A stretch of 64,000 bases of DNA from Paracoccaceae bacterium (GTDB taxonomy: Bacteria > Pseudomonadota > Alphaproteobacteria > Rhodobacterales > Rhodobacteraceae). Where the stretch lies: the NCBI GenBank assembly GCA_030750975.1, contig JASMHC010000016.1:1-64000 (forward strand), in the 5' to 3' direction. The notes beneath the pieces were generated by a model. It saw only the letters and a list, made by a program, of their open reading frames with translations, had not been told where the DNA came from and ran no database searches. Made by a program: the position numbers and the translations under genes. Shown here in pieces: positions 43,950 to 53,872 of the stretch; positions within the stretch are counted from its first letter, which is position 1, and each line of letters opens with the position of its first letter.

Positions 43950-46900
43950 TCACTCGGCCGCTTTCAGCGCAACCGCTCCGGTCGATGCGGCCTCGGCGAT
44001 GTCTTCCTCGCCCACGTCCCACAGGATCAGAGGTGTCCGCGCCCGTGCCGCCGCCCTTTGCAAGGCCCAGTCGCGGGCGGCCTTGCTGCCCCGGCCCATC
44101 GACAGGCGTGCCAGCAGGCGCGACACCCAAAGAACGTAAGTACCGAACCAGACGCGGATGGACAGCATGGCCGGGGTGAACACCAGCGTCAAAACCGTGG
44201 CAATCCCCAAGCCAAAGACGACGGCCGTGGCCAGCTGTTTCCACCAAAGCGCGGTGGGGCTGTCGATGGCATATCCGCCATTCACGAAGTCAAGCGATAG
44301 CCCGTACATCATCGGTGCCAGACCGGCCATCGTGGTGATGGTGGTCAGCAGAACCGGACGGATACGCACCTGAGCGGTTCGGATCACCGCCTCGATCCGT
44401 GGCATGAACTGGCTGTATTCCTGATAGGTGTCGATCAGAACGATGTTGTTGTTCACCACGATCCCCGCCAGCGCCACGATGCCTGTTCCGGTCATGATGA
44501 TCGAAAACGCCTGATCCATGATGATCATCCCCCACAGAACCCCCGCCGTTGACATCACCACCGCCAGCAGAACCAGTATGGAATTGTAAAAGCTGTTGAA
44601 CTGGGCCAGCAGGATGATGAACATCAAAGCCAATGCGCCGGCAAAGGCCACCGCAAGGAATTCCATCGATTCCGTCTGGTCGGCCATGTCGCCGGTCCAT
44701 TCATACGAGATGCCCGGGGCCAAAGGATTGGTTTCCAGCCATTCGGTCAGAACCGCGATCCTTTCATTGGGGTTGATCGACGTGCCGTCGGGATTGGTCA
44801 ATCCGGTTTCAACCGCCGCGCGGATATCGAAAAAGCGTTTCTGATCCTGACGGCTGATCTCGGCCAGCTTGGCAACCGGCTGACGTGTCACGAAGTTGGA
44901 CAGCGGCACCAGCCCTTCCGGTGTGCGGACCTTCAGGTTGTCGAGCGTTGACAGAACGCGGTCTTCCTCTGGCAGGCGGACGCGGATTTCCACCTCTTCG
45001 TCCGAGCTGTCCACCCGCATCGTATCCAGAAGCAAACCACGGGTCACTAGCTGGACCATACCCCCTACGGTCGCCACATCGGTTCCGTATCGACCGGCCT
45101 TTTCCACATCGACGTTGATCTGCCAGTCGATGCCGGGCAGGGGCAGGGTGTCTTCGATCAGGATCAGGCCTTCGGTGTCTTCGAATTTCTGGCGGGCCAA
45201 TTGGGTTGCCGCAATCAGATCGTCCCAATTATCGGCCTTCAGACGCAGGCTGACCGGCTTGCTCGAGGCAGGGCCACGCGCCGCCGCCAGTATTTCGATG
45301 CGGGTGCCGGGCAGCGCCTCGAGCTGGGCGGTCAGCTCGTTCAGCACCAGATCGCCATCCCATGCGGGATCCTTGACCGTGCGGTTCACGTCAATGCCGA
45401 GGATGGGGATCGTGAACCAGTATTCCTCGATGGTTGGCCTGTCATCCCATGGCACGGTTTCAAGTTGAATCTGGCCAATCGTATCCAACGGCACCGACGC
45501 GCCGCCGGTATTGCTGCTTAACCCGCCTTCTCCGGCAAAGGCGAAGGCGGTTTTGATGCCCGGATGCCGCAGGACGGTTTCCTCGGCCCGGCGGATAAGC
45601 GCGTCTTTTTCCTCAAGCGACAGGTTTCCGCGGGCCAGGACATAGACGATTGCCTGTTCCGGTTCGGATTCGACAAAGAACTCGGTGCCTTTGTTGTTTT
45701 CGCCGAAATAGATGAATGTATAGCCGACAAAGCCAAGCACCGCGGCCACCGTCACCAGCGGCATGATCGGGTTGCCGGTCAGCATCTTGATCAGCCAGCC
45801 AAACGGGTTCAGGCGGTTGCGCCGGATCGGTTTTTCACGGCGCTGCGGTTTGGCGCTGGACATGATGATCGAGGTGGCAAAGCTGGCCAGAACGAACATC
45901 ACTGCTCCGGGCACATGGCCCAGAACACCCTCGGCCAGCGGCTCGCCATTGAAAAGATAGCCCGGGTTTACGGTTTGCATCACGGATGTGAACAACGCGA
46001 CGATAGTGACCGGCACCAATGCCGCGCGCAGCAGCCACGGGGTGGATTTTTGCAGCCGTGCCGAGATGTTGCCAAAGCTGCGGGTCAACCGGCCCGTGAC
46101 ACCGCCCATCACCGGCAGATAAACAAGCGCGACAACCAGCGACGCGCTGAGAACGAAGATCAGCGTGACCGGCAGCATGCCCATGAACTGACCCGGCACG
46201 CCCGGCCAGAACAGCATTGGCAGGAACGCACACAGCGTCGTGGCGGTCGAGCTGACAATCGGCCAGAACATCCGCTTGGCGGCATCCACATAGGCGTGCA
46301 TCGGTCCGGCGCCCTCGGAAATCCGGCGGTCGGCATATTCCACCACCACGATGGCCCCATCCACCAGCATGCCCACCGCAAGGATCAGGCCGAACATGAC
46401 GATATTGGAAATGGTCACACCCATGATCGCCAGAAGGGCAAATGTTAAAAGGAAAGACGTCGGAATAGCAAATCCGACCAGAAGCGACGGGCGCGGCCCG
46501 AGCGCGGCCAGAACGACAATCATCACAAGCGCGATGGCGGTCAGGACCGAGCCTTCAAGCTGGCTGACCATGCTGCCGACGACCACGGACTGGTCGTTCG
46601 AGGTGCCAACCTCGACCGCCGCTTTCAGATCACCAGGCCAGCGGGCGGCGATCTCTTCGACCTTCAGTTTCACCTCTTGCGCCGTGCCGATCAGGTTGTA
46701 GCCGCGTTTCTTCACGACCTGCAAAGCAACGGTTGTTTCGCCGTTGAAGCGGGCGGTGCCTACGCTGTCTTCAAAGGCCAGACGGATATCCGCAAGATCG
46801 CCCAATGTCACCACACGGTCGCCATTGCGCTTGACGGGAAGCGAATAGATATCCTGCGGGTCGCTGAAGCTTGACGGGATTTTGACGCTGAACTTGCCCT

Positions 46901-47564
46901 GGCTGGTGGCAACCTCGCCCGCGGCAATCAACTGGTTGTTGTTGCGCACCACATTGATCAGCTCGTTCGCGGTGACGTTGTAGCTTTCCAGTTTCAGCGG
47001 ATCGATCACCACCTCGACCATCTCGTTGCGCTGGCCGGCAATGCCCGCTTCCAGCACCGCGTCCATGCCTTCGATTTCTTCCTGCATGTCCTTGGCGACC
47101 TGATTCATCGTCCGTTCGGGCAGGTTGCCGGTCAGGTTGACGATGATGATCGGGAATTCGGAAAAGTTGATTTCATTGACCGAGTAGGTCTCGGCCCCGT
47201 CGGGAAACTTGCCCTGCGCCGCATTCATCGCGTCGCGCACATCGGCCATGGTTTTGGTTTTGTCCCAGCCGAATTCAAACTCGAGCGCCACACCGGCATA
47301 GCCCTCGGCCGCGGTGGCCGAAAGGGTTTTCAGACCGTCGATATCCGCCAGTTCAAGCTCCATCGGCTTGACCAGAAGCGATTCACTATCCTCGGCCGAG
47401 ATGCCCTGGAAGGGCACCGACACGAACAGGGCCGGGATTTCGATGTCCGGCTCGCCCTCTTTGGGTAGGCCGATATAGGCGTAGCCGCCCGCCAGCAACG
47501 AGACAAGGATGAAGGCCAGCACCATTCGCGCCCGCGAGGCGGCCCAATCGACGATACCGGTCAT
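43950..47564 (-). CDS. RND-type efflux permease
   Basis: A 1204-residue inner-membrane RND pump (HAE1/AcrB superfamily). The opening and both porter regions are family-like; TM4 has GMLVDGAIVVVEYADR, with a single Asp of the usual Asp pair. It is about 150 residues longer than AcrB. An extra segment with two predicted helices lies after TM6 (about residues 500-590). The C-terminus ends in an acidic tail. It overlaps the adaptor gene by 4 bases. Substrates are unknown; no outer-membrane channel gene is nearby. Confidence 0.9.
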   Translation of the reverse strand: MTGIVDWAASRARMVLAFILVSLLAGGYAYIGLPKEGEPDIEIPALFVSVPFQGISAEDSESLLVKPMELELADIDGLKTLSATAAEGYAGVALEFEFGWDKTKTMADVRDAMNAAQGKFPDGAETYSVNEINFSEFPIIIVNLTGNLPERTMNQVAKDMQEEIEGMDAVLEAGIAGQRNEMVEVVIDPLKLESYNVTANELINVVRNNNQLIAAGEVATSQGKFSVKIPSSFSDPQDIYSLPVKRNGDRVVTLGDLADIRLAFEDSVGTARFNGETTVALQVVKKRGYNLIGTAQEVKLKVEEIAARWPGDLKAAVEVGTSNDQSVVVGSMVSQLEGSVLTAIALVMIVVLAALGPRPSLLVGFAIPTSFLLTFALLAIMGVTISNIVMFGLILAVGMLVDGAIVVVEYADRRISEGAGPMHAYVDAAKRMFWPIVSSTATTLCAFLPMLFWPGVPGQFMGMLPVTLIFVLSASLVVALVYLPVMGGVTGRLTRSFGNISARLQKSTPWLLRAALVPVTIVALFTSVMQTVNPGYLFNGEPLAEGVLGHVPGAVMFVLASFATSIIMSSAKPQRREKPIRRNRLNPFGWLIKMLTGNPIMPLVTVAAVLGFVGYTFIYFGENNKGTEFFVESEPEQAIVYVLARGNLSLEEKDALIRRAEETVLRHPGIKTAFAFAGEGGLSSNTGGASVPLDTIGQIQLETVPWDDRPTIEEYWFTIPILGIDVNRTVKDPAWDGDLVLNELTAQLEALPGTRIEILAAARGPASSKPVSLRLKADNWDDLIAATQLARQKFEDTEGLILIEDTLPLPGIDWQINVDVEKAGRYGTDVATVGGMVQLVTRGLLLDTMRVDSSDEEVEIRVRLPEEDRVLSTLDNLKVRTPEGLVPLSNFVTRQPVAKLAEISRQDQKRFFDIRAAVETGLTNPDGTSINPNERIAVLTEWLETNPLAPGISYEWTGDMADQTESMEFLAVAFAGALALMFIILLAQFNSFYNSILVLLAVVMSTAGVLWGMIIMDQAFSIIMTGTGIVALAGIVVNNNIVLIDTYQEYSQFMPRIEAVIRTAQVRIRPVLLTTITTMAGLAPMMYGLSLDFVNGGYAIDSPTALWWKQLATAVVFGLGIATVLTLVFTPAMLSIRVWFGTYVLWVSRLLARLSMGRGSKAARDWALQRAAARARTPLILWDVGEEDIAEAASTGAVALKAAE

Positions 47565-48844
47565 TGGGTGGTCTCCTCATAATTTGCCAGGACCGGCACC
47601 CCGTCGGTCACGTATTCCTGACCGACAAGGATGACATTGGCGACCGGCGGCAACCCGCCCAGCCAGACCCCTTGCGATGTGTCGCGTAATATCCGCACAG
47701 GGGTGAATTGGGCGGTTCCGTCGGCGGCAACAATCCGAACGCCAAGCGTGCCCTCGTCGTTTAGCGTCAGCGAGGATTGCGGCAGCAGATGTGCCAACGC
47801 CCCGTCGGCCTCGATCAGAATATCGGCGGTCTGGCCGTCGCGGATTTTCAGATCGGCATTCGGGGCTTCGATTTCGACCAGAAAGGTGCGGGTGGTCTGA
47901 TCTGCCGAGCGCGACAGAAAGCTGACCTGCCCCTGAATGGTCGTTCCGTCAACCATCCGCGCACCGGCGCGAACGCCTTCGGTGATGCGGTTCACCTCGG
48001 CCTCGGGAACGAAACCGGCGATGATGATCGGATCAAGCTGGATGATCGTTCCGCACAGCGATCCGGGCTGCATCAGGCTGCCGATTTCGGCCGTGTCGGA
48101 TTCCAGAATACCTTCGAACGGCGCGTGAATGGCCAGCTTTTCGATCTCCTGGCGGGCCGAGGCGACGGCGGCTTCGGCGCTGAGGATCGACGCCTGAATA
48201 TTTTCCAAACCGGATCGGGCGGATTTCAGCCCGCCTTCGGCGGTTTGAACAGCCGCTTCGGCGCTGCGCACCCCGGCCAGGGCATTGGCCACGCGGGTTT
48301 CCGAGGCAAACCCCCCTTCAAACAGCTTTTCCGCCGCGTTCAGGTTGATTTGCGCTTCGTTCAGCCGCGACGCCGCTTCTTCGATGCGGGCCTGCGCTTC
48401 GGGCACGCGGGCTTCAACCTCGGGGATGCGGGATCGGGTTTCGGCCAGTCGGGCCTCGGCATCGGCCAGGGCAATTTCGCGCGTCCCGACGCCGATTTCG
48501 CACATCAGCTGACCGGCCGTTACGAATGTTCCCTTGCGCAAGGGGTCAGATACGATTGTCCCGCTGGTTTCCGAGCGCAGTTCGACCTGACGAACCGCCC
48601 GCGTTTCGCCGCGCAGGATCACGGCACTGTCGATGGTGCGCGCTTCGGACCGGCGGGCGATGACCGACACAACATTCGGTGTTTCCTCGGCCGTTTCGCT
48701 TGGCGCGGTTTCTTGCGTTTCTTCTGCTTCGGTGGTCTCGGGCTGGCTCAGCCCCGCGAATTCAAAGAAGGCTTCGCGCTCGATCACGAGAAAGTAAAGA
48801 AACACGGCCACCAAAATGGCGGTAAGAAACGGGACCAATTTCAT
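47561..48844 (-). CDS. RND efflux periplasmic adaptor (HlyD/MFP family)
   Basis: A 427-residue membrane-fusion protein that links the pump to an outer-membrane channel. It has an N-terminal anchor (FLTAILVAVFLYFLVI), a lipoyl-type half (GTIVSDPLRKGTFVTAGQLMCEIG), a long alanine/glutamate coiled-coil hairpin (about residues 130-240), and a beta-barrel (residues 250-330). The adaptor comes first, then the permease. An operator-like palindrome lies 79 bases upstream of the start. Confidence 0.9.
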   Translation of the reverse strand: MKLVPFLTAILVAVFLYFLVIEREAFFEFAGLSQPETTEAEETQETAPSETAEETPNVVSVIARRSEARTIDSAVILRGETRAVRQVELRSETSGTIVSDPLRKGTFVTAGQLMCEIGVGTREIALADAEARLAETRSRIPEVEARVPEAQARIEEAASRLNEAQINLNAAEKLFEGGFASETRVANALAGVRSAEAAVQTAEGGLKSARSGLENIQASILSAEAAVASARQEIEKLAIHAPFEGILESDTAEIGSLMQPGSLCGTIIQLDPIIIAGFVPEAEVNRITEGVRAGARMVDGTTIQGQVSFLSRSADQTTRTFLVEIEAPNADLKIRDGQTADILIEADGALAHLLPQSSLTLNDEGTLGVRIVAADGTAQFTPVRILRDTSQGVWLGGLPPVANVILVGQEYVTDGVPVLANYEETTQ

Positions 48845-48922
48845 TGTTTATTCCAATATTCGCTGCGCGTTTAACGTAAGTAGGTGCCGCATCCGATTTT
48901 CCAAGATGCACCCCGAATTACG

Positions 48923-48940
48923 CTAAACTCACTAGTTTAG
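48923..48940. promoter_or_regulatory. Perfect 18-bp palindrome upstream of the RND operon
   Basis: CTAAACT (48923-48929), CACT, AGTTTAG (48934-48940). It has the shape of a TetR-type operator and sits upstream of the adaptor start at 48844. No TetR gene is in the window. Confidence 0.55.
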
Positions 48941-48970
48941 ATCAAATATTTTTGCAACGAGGCAATTCGT

Positions 48971-49015
48971 GGGTTTCACCACGGTGTTGAGACACAGCCA
49001 CATGGCGAAATGCGC
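48971..49015 (+). repeat. GCGTTTC family repeat (copy F)
   Basis: GGGTTTCACCACGG, then TGTTGAGACACAGCC and a right end GCGAAATGCGC. It matches the consensus left and centre, with a degenerate right end. It lies 20 bases before copy E. Confidence 0.45.
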
Positions 49016-49035
49016 CGGACATTTGTTCTGGTTGA

Positions 49036-49078
49036 GGTTTCAAAATCAGCGTCGCGTCGCAGGTTTTTCCCGAAACGC
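49036..49078 (-). repeat. GCGTTTC...GAAACGC repeat (copy E)
   Basis: On the minus strand it reads GCGTTTCGGGAAAAACCTG, then ...CTGATTTTGAAACC. Its core aligns with copy A near gatC over about 44 bases (roughly 80 percent by eye). It lies upstream of the yfgM-like gene. Confidence 0.6.
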
Positions 49079-49189
49079 TTTCGGTGGAATTCCGCAGGTT
49101 TTCCAGAGGCTCTTGGCTTTTGGGAACCGCATGCAGTAAGAGGTGTGGGAACGAAGGTTTTCAGCTTCGGTTACACACAGGGGATCAGC

Positions 49190-49873
49190 GTGAGCGACAC
49201 GGACAGTTTCATCGAGGAAGTGGCAGAAGAGGTCCGCCGCGACCGGCTTTATCACTACATGCGCCGCTATGGCTGGATCGCCGTGGTGGTGGTTCTGGGG
49301 ATCGTCGGGACATCGGCCTATATTGAATGGCAGCGGTCCAGCGCAATGAACAGCGCACGCGATACCGGCGATGCGATTTTGGCGGCGCTGGAAAATGATG
49401 ATCAGGCGGCGCGTGTCGCCGCACTGGGCACAATCTCGGTCGAAAATCCCGAAGCGCAGGCGATTGTGTCCCTGATTGCGGCAAATCAGGCGGAAGCCGC
49501 CGGAGATACCGATGCCGCGATCACCCAGCTTGAGGCGATTGCCGCGAATGCGGTCTTGCCGACCGAGTATCGGCAAATGGCCACGCTAAAGTCCCTGATG
49601 CTGCGCGGGTCGGCGCTTGCGCTTGATGAGCGCAAACTGGGATACGAGGCCCTGACCACACCGGGCATGCCCTATCGCCTGCTGGCGCTCGAGCAATTGG
49701 CGCTGATTGCTGTCGAAGAAGGGCAGATCGACGCGGCTGTCACCCAACTGGAAGCATTGCGCAACGATTCCGAAGCATCTTCGGGCTTGCGTACTCGCGC
49801 CGCTCAGTTGATTGTGGCCTTGGGTTATGAACCGCAGGAGGTGAACGAGCTTCCGGTCGGTTCAGGAAACTGA
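49190..49873 (+). CDS. YfgM-like TPR membrane protein
   Basis: A 227-residue protein with one N-terminal helix (residues 25-43; YGWIAVVVVLGIVGTSAYIEW) and a periplasmic TPR-like region of helix pairs. YfgM in E. coli links secreted proteins to periplasmic chaperones and precedes bamB and der, exactly as here. The start used is a GTG at 49190 with GGGGATC upstream. It is followed by bamB after 24 bases. Gene order makes the assignment firm; sequence match is weaker. Confidence 0.8.
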   Translation: MSDTDSFIEEVAEEVRRDRLYHYMRRYGWIAVVVVLGIVGTSAYIEWQRSSAMNSARDTGDAILAALENDDQAARVAALGTISVENPEAQAIVSLIAANQAEAAGDTDAAITQLEAIAANAVLPTEYRQMATLKSLMLRGSALALDERKLGYEALTTPGMPYRLLALEQLALIAVEEGQIDAAVTQLEALRNDSEASSGLRTRAAQLIVALGYEPQEVNELPVGSGN

Positions 49874-49897
49874 CGGTAAGTCTTGGGGCGGGACGTA

Positions 49898-51229
49898 ATG
49901 ACCTTCAAACTGACAAAAGCAGTTCTTTCGCTGGCCGCGATGCTTGCGCTTTCCGCCTGCGGGGTGCTGCAAGGCGACAGGGACATCCTTCAGGGGGAAC
50001 GTGAACCGATCAGGTCAGACGAAGGCTATGCCGGGGTGATCCCGGCCGAGATCGCCGGTTCGGCCGATCTGCGTCTGCCCCGCGCCCGCTCGAACACCGA
50101 TTGGACGCATCCGGGCGGCAATATCGAACATGCCCCGGTTCACGCGGCCCTGCCGGACGCCCTTGGTCTTGCCTGGGCAACGGATATCGGCGAAGGCAAT
50201 GGCCGCCGCCACCGGGTGACGGCCGAACCGGTTGCGGATCGTGGCCGTATCTTTGCAATGGACAGTATCGGCGTCGTATCGGCGCTGAACGCCGAAGGCA
50301 CCGTCTTGTGGCAAACCAGCCTTGGAAACGCCGCTGAACAGGCGGATGCGTCGGGCGGTGGCCTGGCTGTCGATGGCAACACCCTTTACGCGGCGTCGGG
50401 GCAGGGCAGCCTCTACGCGCTGGATGTGGAAACCGGCGATATCCGCTGGGAGCAAGCACTTGACGCCGCCGGTGTGGCCGCGCCCACGGTTGCCGGTAGC
50501 ATCGTTTATATCGTCGGTGGTGACAGCCGCGCCTGGGCCATTGACGCCGGTACGGGCCGCATCAACTGGACCATCTCGGGCGCACCGTCCGAACAAAGCT
50601 TCGTCGGGGGCGCCTCTCCGGCGATCGGGCGCACGCTGGCGATTTTCCCGTTTTCAAACGGCGACGTGCAGGCCGTGTTCCGCCGTGGCGGGTTTAACCG
50701 CTGGAACGTCAATGTTGGCGGCAGACGCGAAGGGTTCGCGGTCAGCGGCATCTCGGAAATCACCGCTGGGCCGGTGCTGGATTCGGGCCGCGTCTATGTC
50801 GGCAATGCCTCGGGCCGGATCGTGGCGCTTGATTCCACGACGGGCGAGCGTTTCTGGACCGCACAGCAGGGAACATCCGGTGAGATCGTGCCGGTGGGCC
50901 GCAACGACCTGTTCACGATATCCGATCAAAACCAGTTGATGCGCCTGTCGGCGCGCAGCGGGGCGGTGATCTGGTCCAGACAGTTGCCCTATTTCCTGAA
51001 CGACAATGAACGTCGCCGGTCGGAAATCATCGCCCATTACGGGCCGATCCTGGCCGGTGGCCGGTTGATTGTTGCCTCAAGCGATGGGGTGCTGCGGCAA
51101 TTCTCGGTCATCGACGGATCCGAGCTTGGCACTGTCGCGATACCGGACGGGGCGGCGTCAAATCCGATTGTTGTCAATGGCACGCTTTATGTCGTCACCG
51201 GAAAAGGTCAGCTTGCGGCTTTCCGTTGA
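49898..51229 (+). CDS. bamB: Outer-membrane assembly lipoprotein BamB
   Basis: BamB is a beta-propeller lipoprotein of the BAM complex, which inserts outer-membrane barrels. The 443 residues start with a lipoprotein signal (LSAC, Cys21) followed by repeated PQQ-like blades, such as YALDVETGDIRWEQALD and AWAIDAGTGRINWT. The order yfgM-bamB-der is conserved. The start at 49898 was chosen; GTAATG lies just before it. Confidence 0.92.
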   Translation: MTFKLTKAVLSLAAMLALSACGVLQGDRDILQGEREPIRSDEGYAGVIPAEIAGSADLRLPRARSNTDWTHPGGNIEHAPVHAALPDALGLAWATDIGEGNGRRHRVTAEPVADRGRIFAMDSIGVVSALNAEGTVLWQTSLGNAAEQADASGGGLAVDGNTLYAASGQGSLYALDVETGDIRWEQALDAAGVAAPTVAGSIVYIVGGDSRAWAIDAGTGRINWTISGAPSEQSFVGGASPAIGRTLAIFPFSNGDVQAVFRRGGFNRWNVNVGGRREGFAVSGISEITAGPVLDSGRVYVGNASGRIVALDSTTGERFWTAQQGTSGEIVPVGRNDLFTISDQNQLMRLSARSGAVIWSRQLPYFLNDNERRRSEIIAHYGPILAGGRLIVASSDGVLRQFSVIDGSELGTVAIPDGAASNPIVVNGTLYVVTGKGQLAAFR

Positions 51230-51280
51230 TCGCAATCTGGTATATCGGGGCGGCTTGATCCGCTTCGATGAGTCTGTGTC

Positions 51281-52735
51281 ATGAGCTTCACCCTTGCCAT
51301 TGTGGGCCGCCCGAATGTGGGCAAATCCACGCTGTTCAACCGTTTGGTCGGCAAAAAACTCGCACTGGTCGATGACCAGCCGGGGGTTACGCGCGACCTT
51401 CGCGAAGGCGAGGCCCGGCTGGGCGATCTGCGCTTTACCGTGATTGACACGGCGGGGCTTGAGGATGCGACCGATAACAGCCTTCAGGGCCGCATGCGCC
51501 GCCTGACCGAACGGGCCGTTGATATGGCCGATATCTGCCTGTTCATGATCGACGCGCGTACCGGCGTGACCCCGACCGACGAAATTTTCGCGGAAATCCT
51601 GCGCAAACGTGCGGATCACGTGATCCTAGGCGCCAACAAGGCCGAGGGCGCGGCCGCCGATGCGGGGGTGCTTGAGGCATGGAACCTCGGGCTGGGCGAA
51701 CCGCTGCGCCTGTCGGCCGAACATGGCGAAGGTATGGGCGAACTGCTGGCGATGCTGATGCCTTTGGCCGAGGCGTTCAAGGACAGGGCGGAACAGGATG
51801 CGCCCGAGACCGAAGTTGCGGTGGACGAGGATGGCGAAGCGGCCCCCCATGCCCCGACCAAGGCGAAGCCCTTGCAGATCGCTGTGGTCGGGCGTCCGAA
51901 CGCGGGCAAATCGACGCTGATCAACAAGATTATCGGCGAGGATCGTCTTCTGACCGGTCCCGAGGCGGGGATCACCCGCGATTCAATCTCGGTTCAGACC
52001 GACTGGAGCGGTACGCCGGTTCGGATTTTTGACACTGCCGGCATGCGCAAACGCGCCAAGGTGCAGGAAAAGCTTGAAAAGCTGTCGGTCAGCGATGGCT
52101 TGCGCGCGGTCAAGTTTGCCGAGGTCGTGGTGGTGCTGCTGGATGCGGCAATCCCGTTTGAACAGCAGGATCTGCGGATCGCCGATCTGGCCGAACGCGA
52201 AGGCCGCGCGGTGGTTGTTGCGGTCAACAAATGGGACATTGAAGACGAGAAACAGGAAAAGCTGCGCGACCTGAAAGAGGCGTTTACCCGCCTGCTGCCC
52301 CAGCTTCGCGGTGCCCCGCTGATCACCGTCTCGGCCAAGACCGGACGCGGGCTTGAGCGCCTTCACGACGCCATCATACGGGCGCATGATGTCTGGAACC
52401 GCCGAGTGACCACGGCGCAGCTGAACCGCTGGCTGGTCGGAATGCTCGAACAACACCCGCCGCCTGCGCCTCAGGGCAAGCGGATCAAACTGCGCTATAT
52501 GACTCAGGCCAAAACCCGGCCTCCGGGATTTGTGGTGATGTGCAGCCATCCTGACAAGCTGCCGGAAAGCTATACGCGCTATCTGGTCAACGGCTTGCGG
52601 GAAGATTTCGACATGCCCGGCACGCCGATCCGGTTGCATATGCGCGGGCAAGGGGACAAAAATCCCTATAAGGGCAAGAAAAAGTCCACGCCTTCGCGCT
52701 TGCGCAAACATTTGGACAAACCTGTCAAAAGGTAA
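51281..52735 (+). CDS. der: Ribosome-biogenesis GTPase Der
   Basis: Der (EngA) has two GTPase domains needed for 50S assembly. The 484 residues hold GRPNVGKST (near residue 8) and GRPNAGKST (near 205), each with DTAG (DTAGLED, DTAGMRK) and NKxD-like motifs (GANKAE; VNKWD), then a KH-like C-terminal domain. It starts 51 bases after bamB. Confidence 0.96.
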   Translation: MSFTLAIVGRPNVGKSTLFNRLVGKKLALVDDQPGVTRDLREGEARLGDLRFTVIDTAGLEDATDNSLQGRMRRLTERAVDMADICLFMIDARTGVTPTDEIFAEILRKRADHVILGANKAEGAAADAGVLEAWNLGLGEPLRLSAEHGEGMGELLAMLMPLAEAFKDRAEQDAPETEVAVDEDGEAAPHAPTKAKPLQIAVVGRPNAGKSTLINKIIGEDRLLTGPEAGITRDSISVQTDWSGTPVRIFDTAGMRKRAKVQEKLEKLSVSDGLRAVKFAEVVVVLLDAAIPFEQQDLRIADLAEREGRAVVVAVNKWDIEDEKQEKLRDLKEAFTRLLPQLRGAPLITVSAKTGRGLERLHDAIIRAHDVWNRRVTTAQLNRWLVGMLEQHPPPAPQGKRIKLRYMTQAKTRPPGFVVMCSHPDKLPESYTRYLVNGLREDFDMPGTPIRLHMRGQGDKNPYKGKKKSTPSRLRKHLDKPVKR

Positions 52736-52756
52736 CGAAAGGACAGCGCTCGAAGG

Positions 52757-53872
52757 ATGCCACAGCTTTATCTGTCGTCTTTGCTGCTGTCGCATTTCCG
52801 AAGCCATCGGAAATCCCGGCTTGAACTGGACGCCCGTCCGGTGGCGATTTTCGGCCTGAACGGCGCGGGCAAGACCAACATTCTGGAAGCCGTATCCATG
52901 ATCTCGCCCGGGCGCGGCATGCGCCGGGCGGCGGCGGCCGATATGGTGCGCCGCCCCGAGGCTGTGGGCTGGAAGCTTACCGGCACGCTGCACAGCCAGC
53001 ATCAGGTGCACGAGGTCGAAACCTGGTCCGAGCAAGGCGCGGCCCGGCAGGTGAAGATCGACGGCAAGGCGGCCTCGCAAATGGCGCTGGGCCGGGTGGC
53101 GCGGGTGTTGTGGCTGGTGCCGTCGATGGACCGGCTTTGGATCGAAGGGGCCGACGGACGGCGGCGGTTTCTGGATCGCGTTGCCCTTAGCTTTGAGCCG
53201 GGCCACGCCGAAGCCAGCCTGATTTATGAAAAATCCATGCGCGAACGCAACCGGTTGCTGAAAGATCAGGTGACGGACGGGCACTGGTACAAAGCGCTTG
53301 AGCATCAGATGGCCGAGGCAGCCGAAGCGATCATTCGCAACCGTTTCGATGCCGTGGCCAAGCTGACGGCTGCGCAAAGCGACGCCGAGACAGCATTTCC
53401 GGCTTCCGATCTTGCCCTGACCCATGCCGAGGGCGATCTGCCCGCCAAAGCCGATGACCTGACCGCCGCATGGTCCGAAGGCCGCCGCCGTGACATGGCG
53501 GCGGGGCGAACCCTGATCGGCCCGCACCGCTCTGATCTTCAGGCGGTTTATGCAGACAAGGGCGTTCCGGCCAGGGATTGCTCAACCGGTGAGCAGAAGG
53601 CCCTGCTGGTTTCGCTGATCCTTGCCAATGCCCGCGGGCTTTGTTCCGAGATCGGAATGCCTCCGATTTTGTTGCTCGATGAGGTCGCCGCGCATCTGGA
53701 TGTGAACCGCCGTGCCGCGCTTTATGACGAGATTTGCGCATTGATAGCGCAGGCTTGGATGACCGGAACCGGGGTGGAATTGTTCGAAACCCTTGGACCG
53801 CGCGCCCAGTATATTGAGGTGCGCGACGACACGGGCGAAAGCCTGTGTAAAGCCCATGAGGCGCCGCAATGA
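52757..53872 (+). CDS. recF: DNA replication/repair protein RecF
   Basis: RecF loads RecA at gaps. The 371 residues have Walker A GLNGAGKTN (near residue 33), the signature DCSTGEQKALLVSL and Walker B ILLLDEVAAHLD. The start at 52757 lies 21 bases after der. gyrB follows after one gene; dnaA and dnaN are not present. Confidence 0.94.
   Translation: MPQLYLSSLLLSHFRSHRKSRLELDARPVAIFGLNGAGKTNILEAVSMISPGRGMRRAAAADMVRRPEAVGWKLTGTLHSQHQVHEVETWSEQGAARQVKIDGKAASQMALGRVARVLWLVPSMDRLWIEGADGRRRFLDRVALSFEPGHAEASLIYEKSMRERNRLLKDQVTDGHWYKALEHQMAEAAEAIIRNRFDAVAKLTAAQSDAETAFPASDLALTHAEGDLPAKADDLTAAWSEGRRRDMAAGRTLIGPHRSDLQAVYADKGVPARDCSTGEQKALLVSLILANARGLCSEIGMPPILLLDEVAAHLDVNRRAALYDEICALIAQAWMTGTGVELFETLGPRAQYIEVRDDTGESLCKAHEAPQ

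Noticed and set aside
51983-53527. 514-codon minus-strand frame over der and recF
   Set aside because: Der and RecF on the plus strand have all hallmark motifs; this frame has none.
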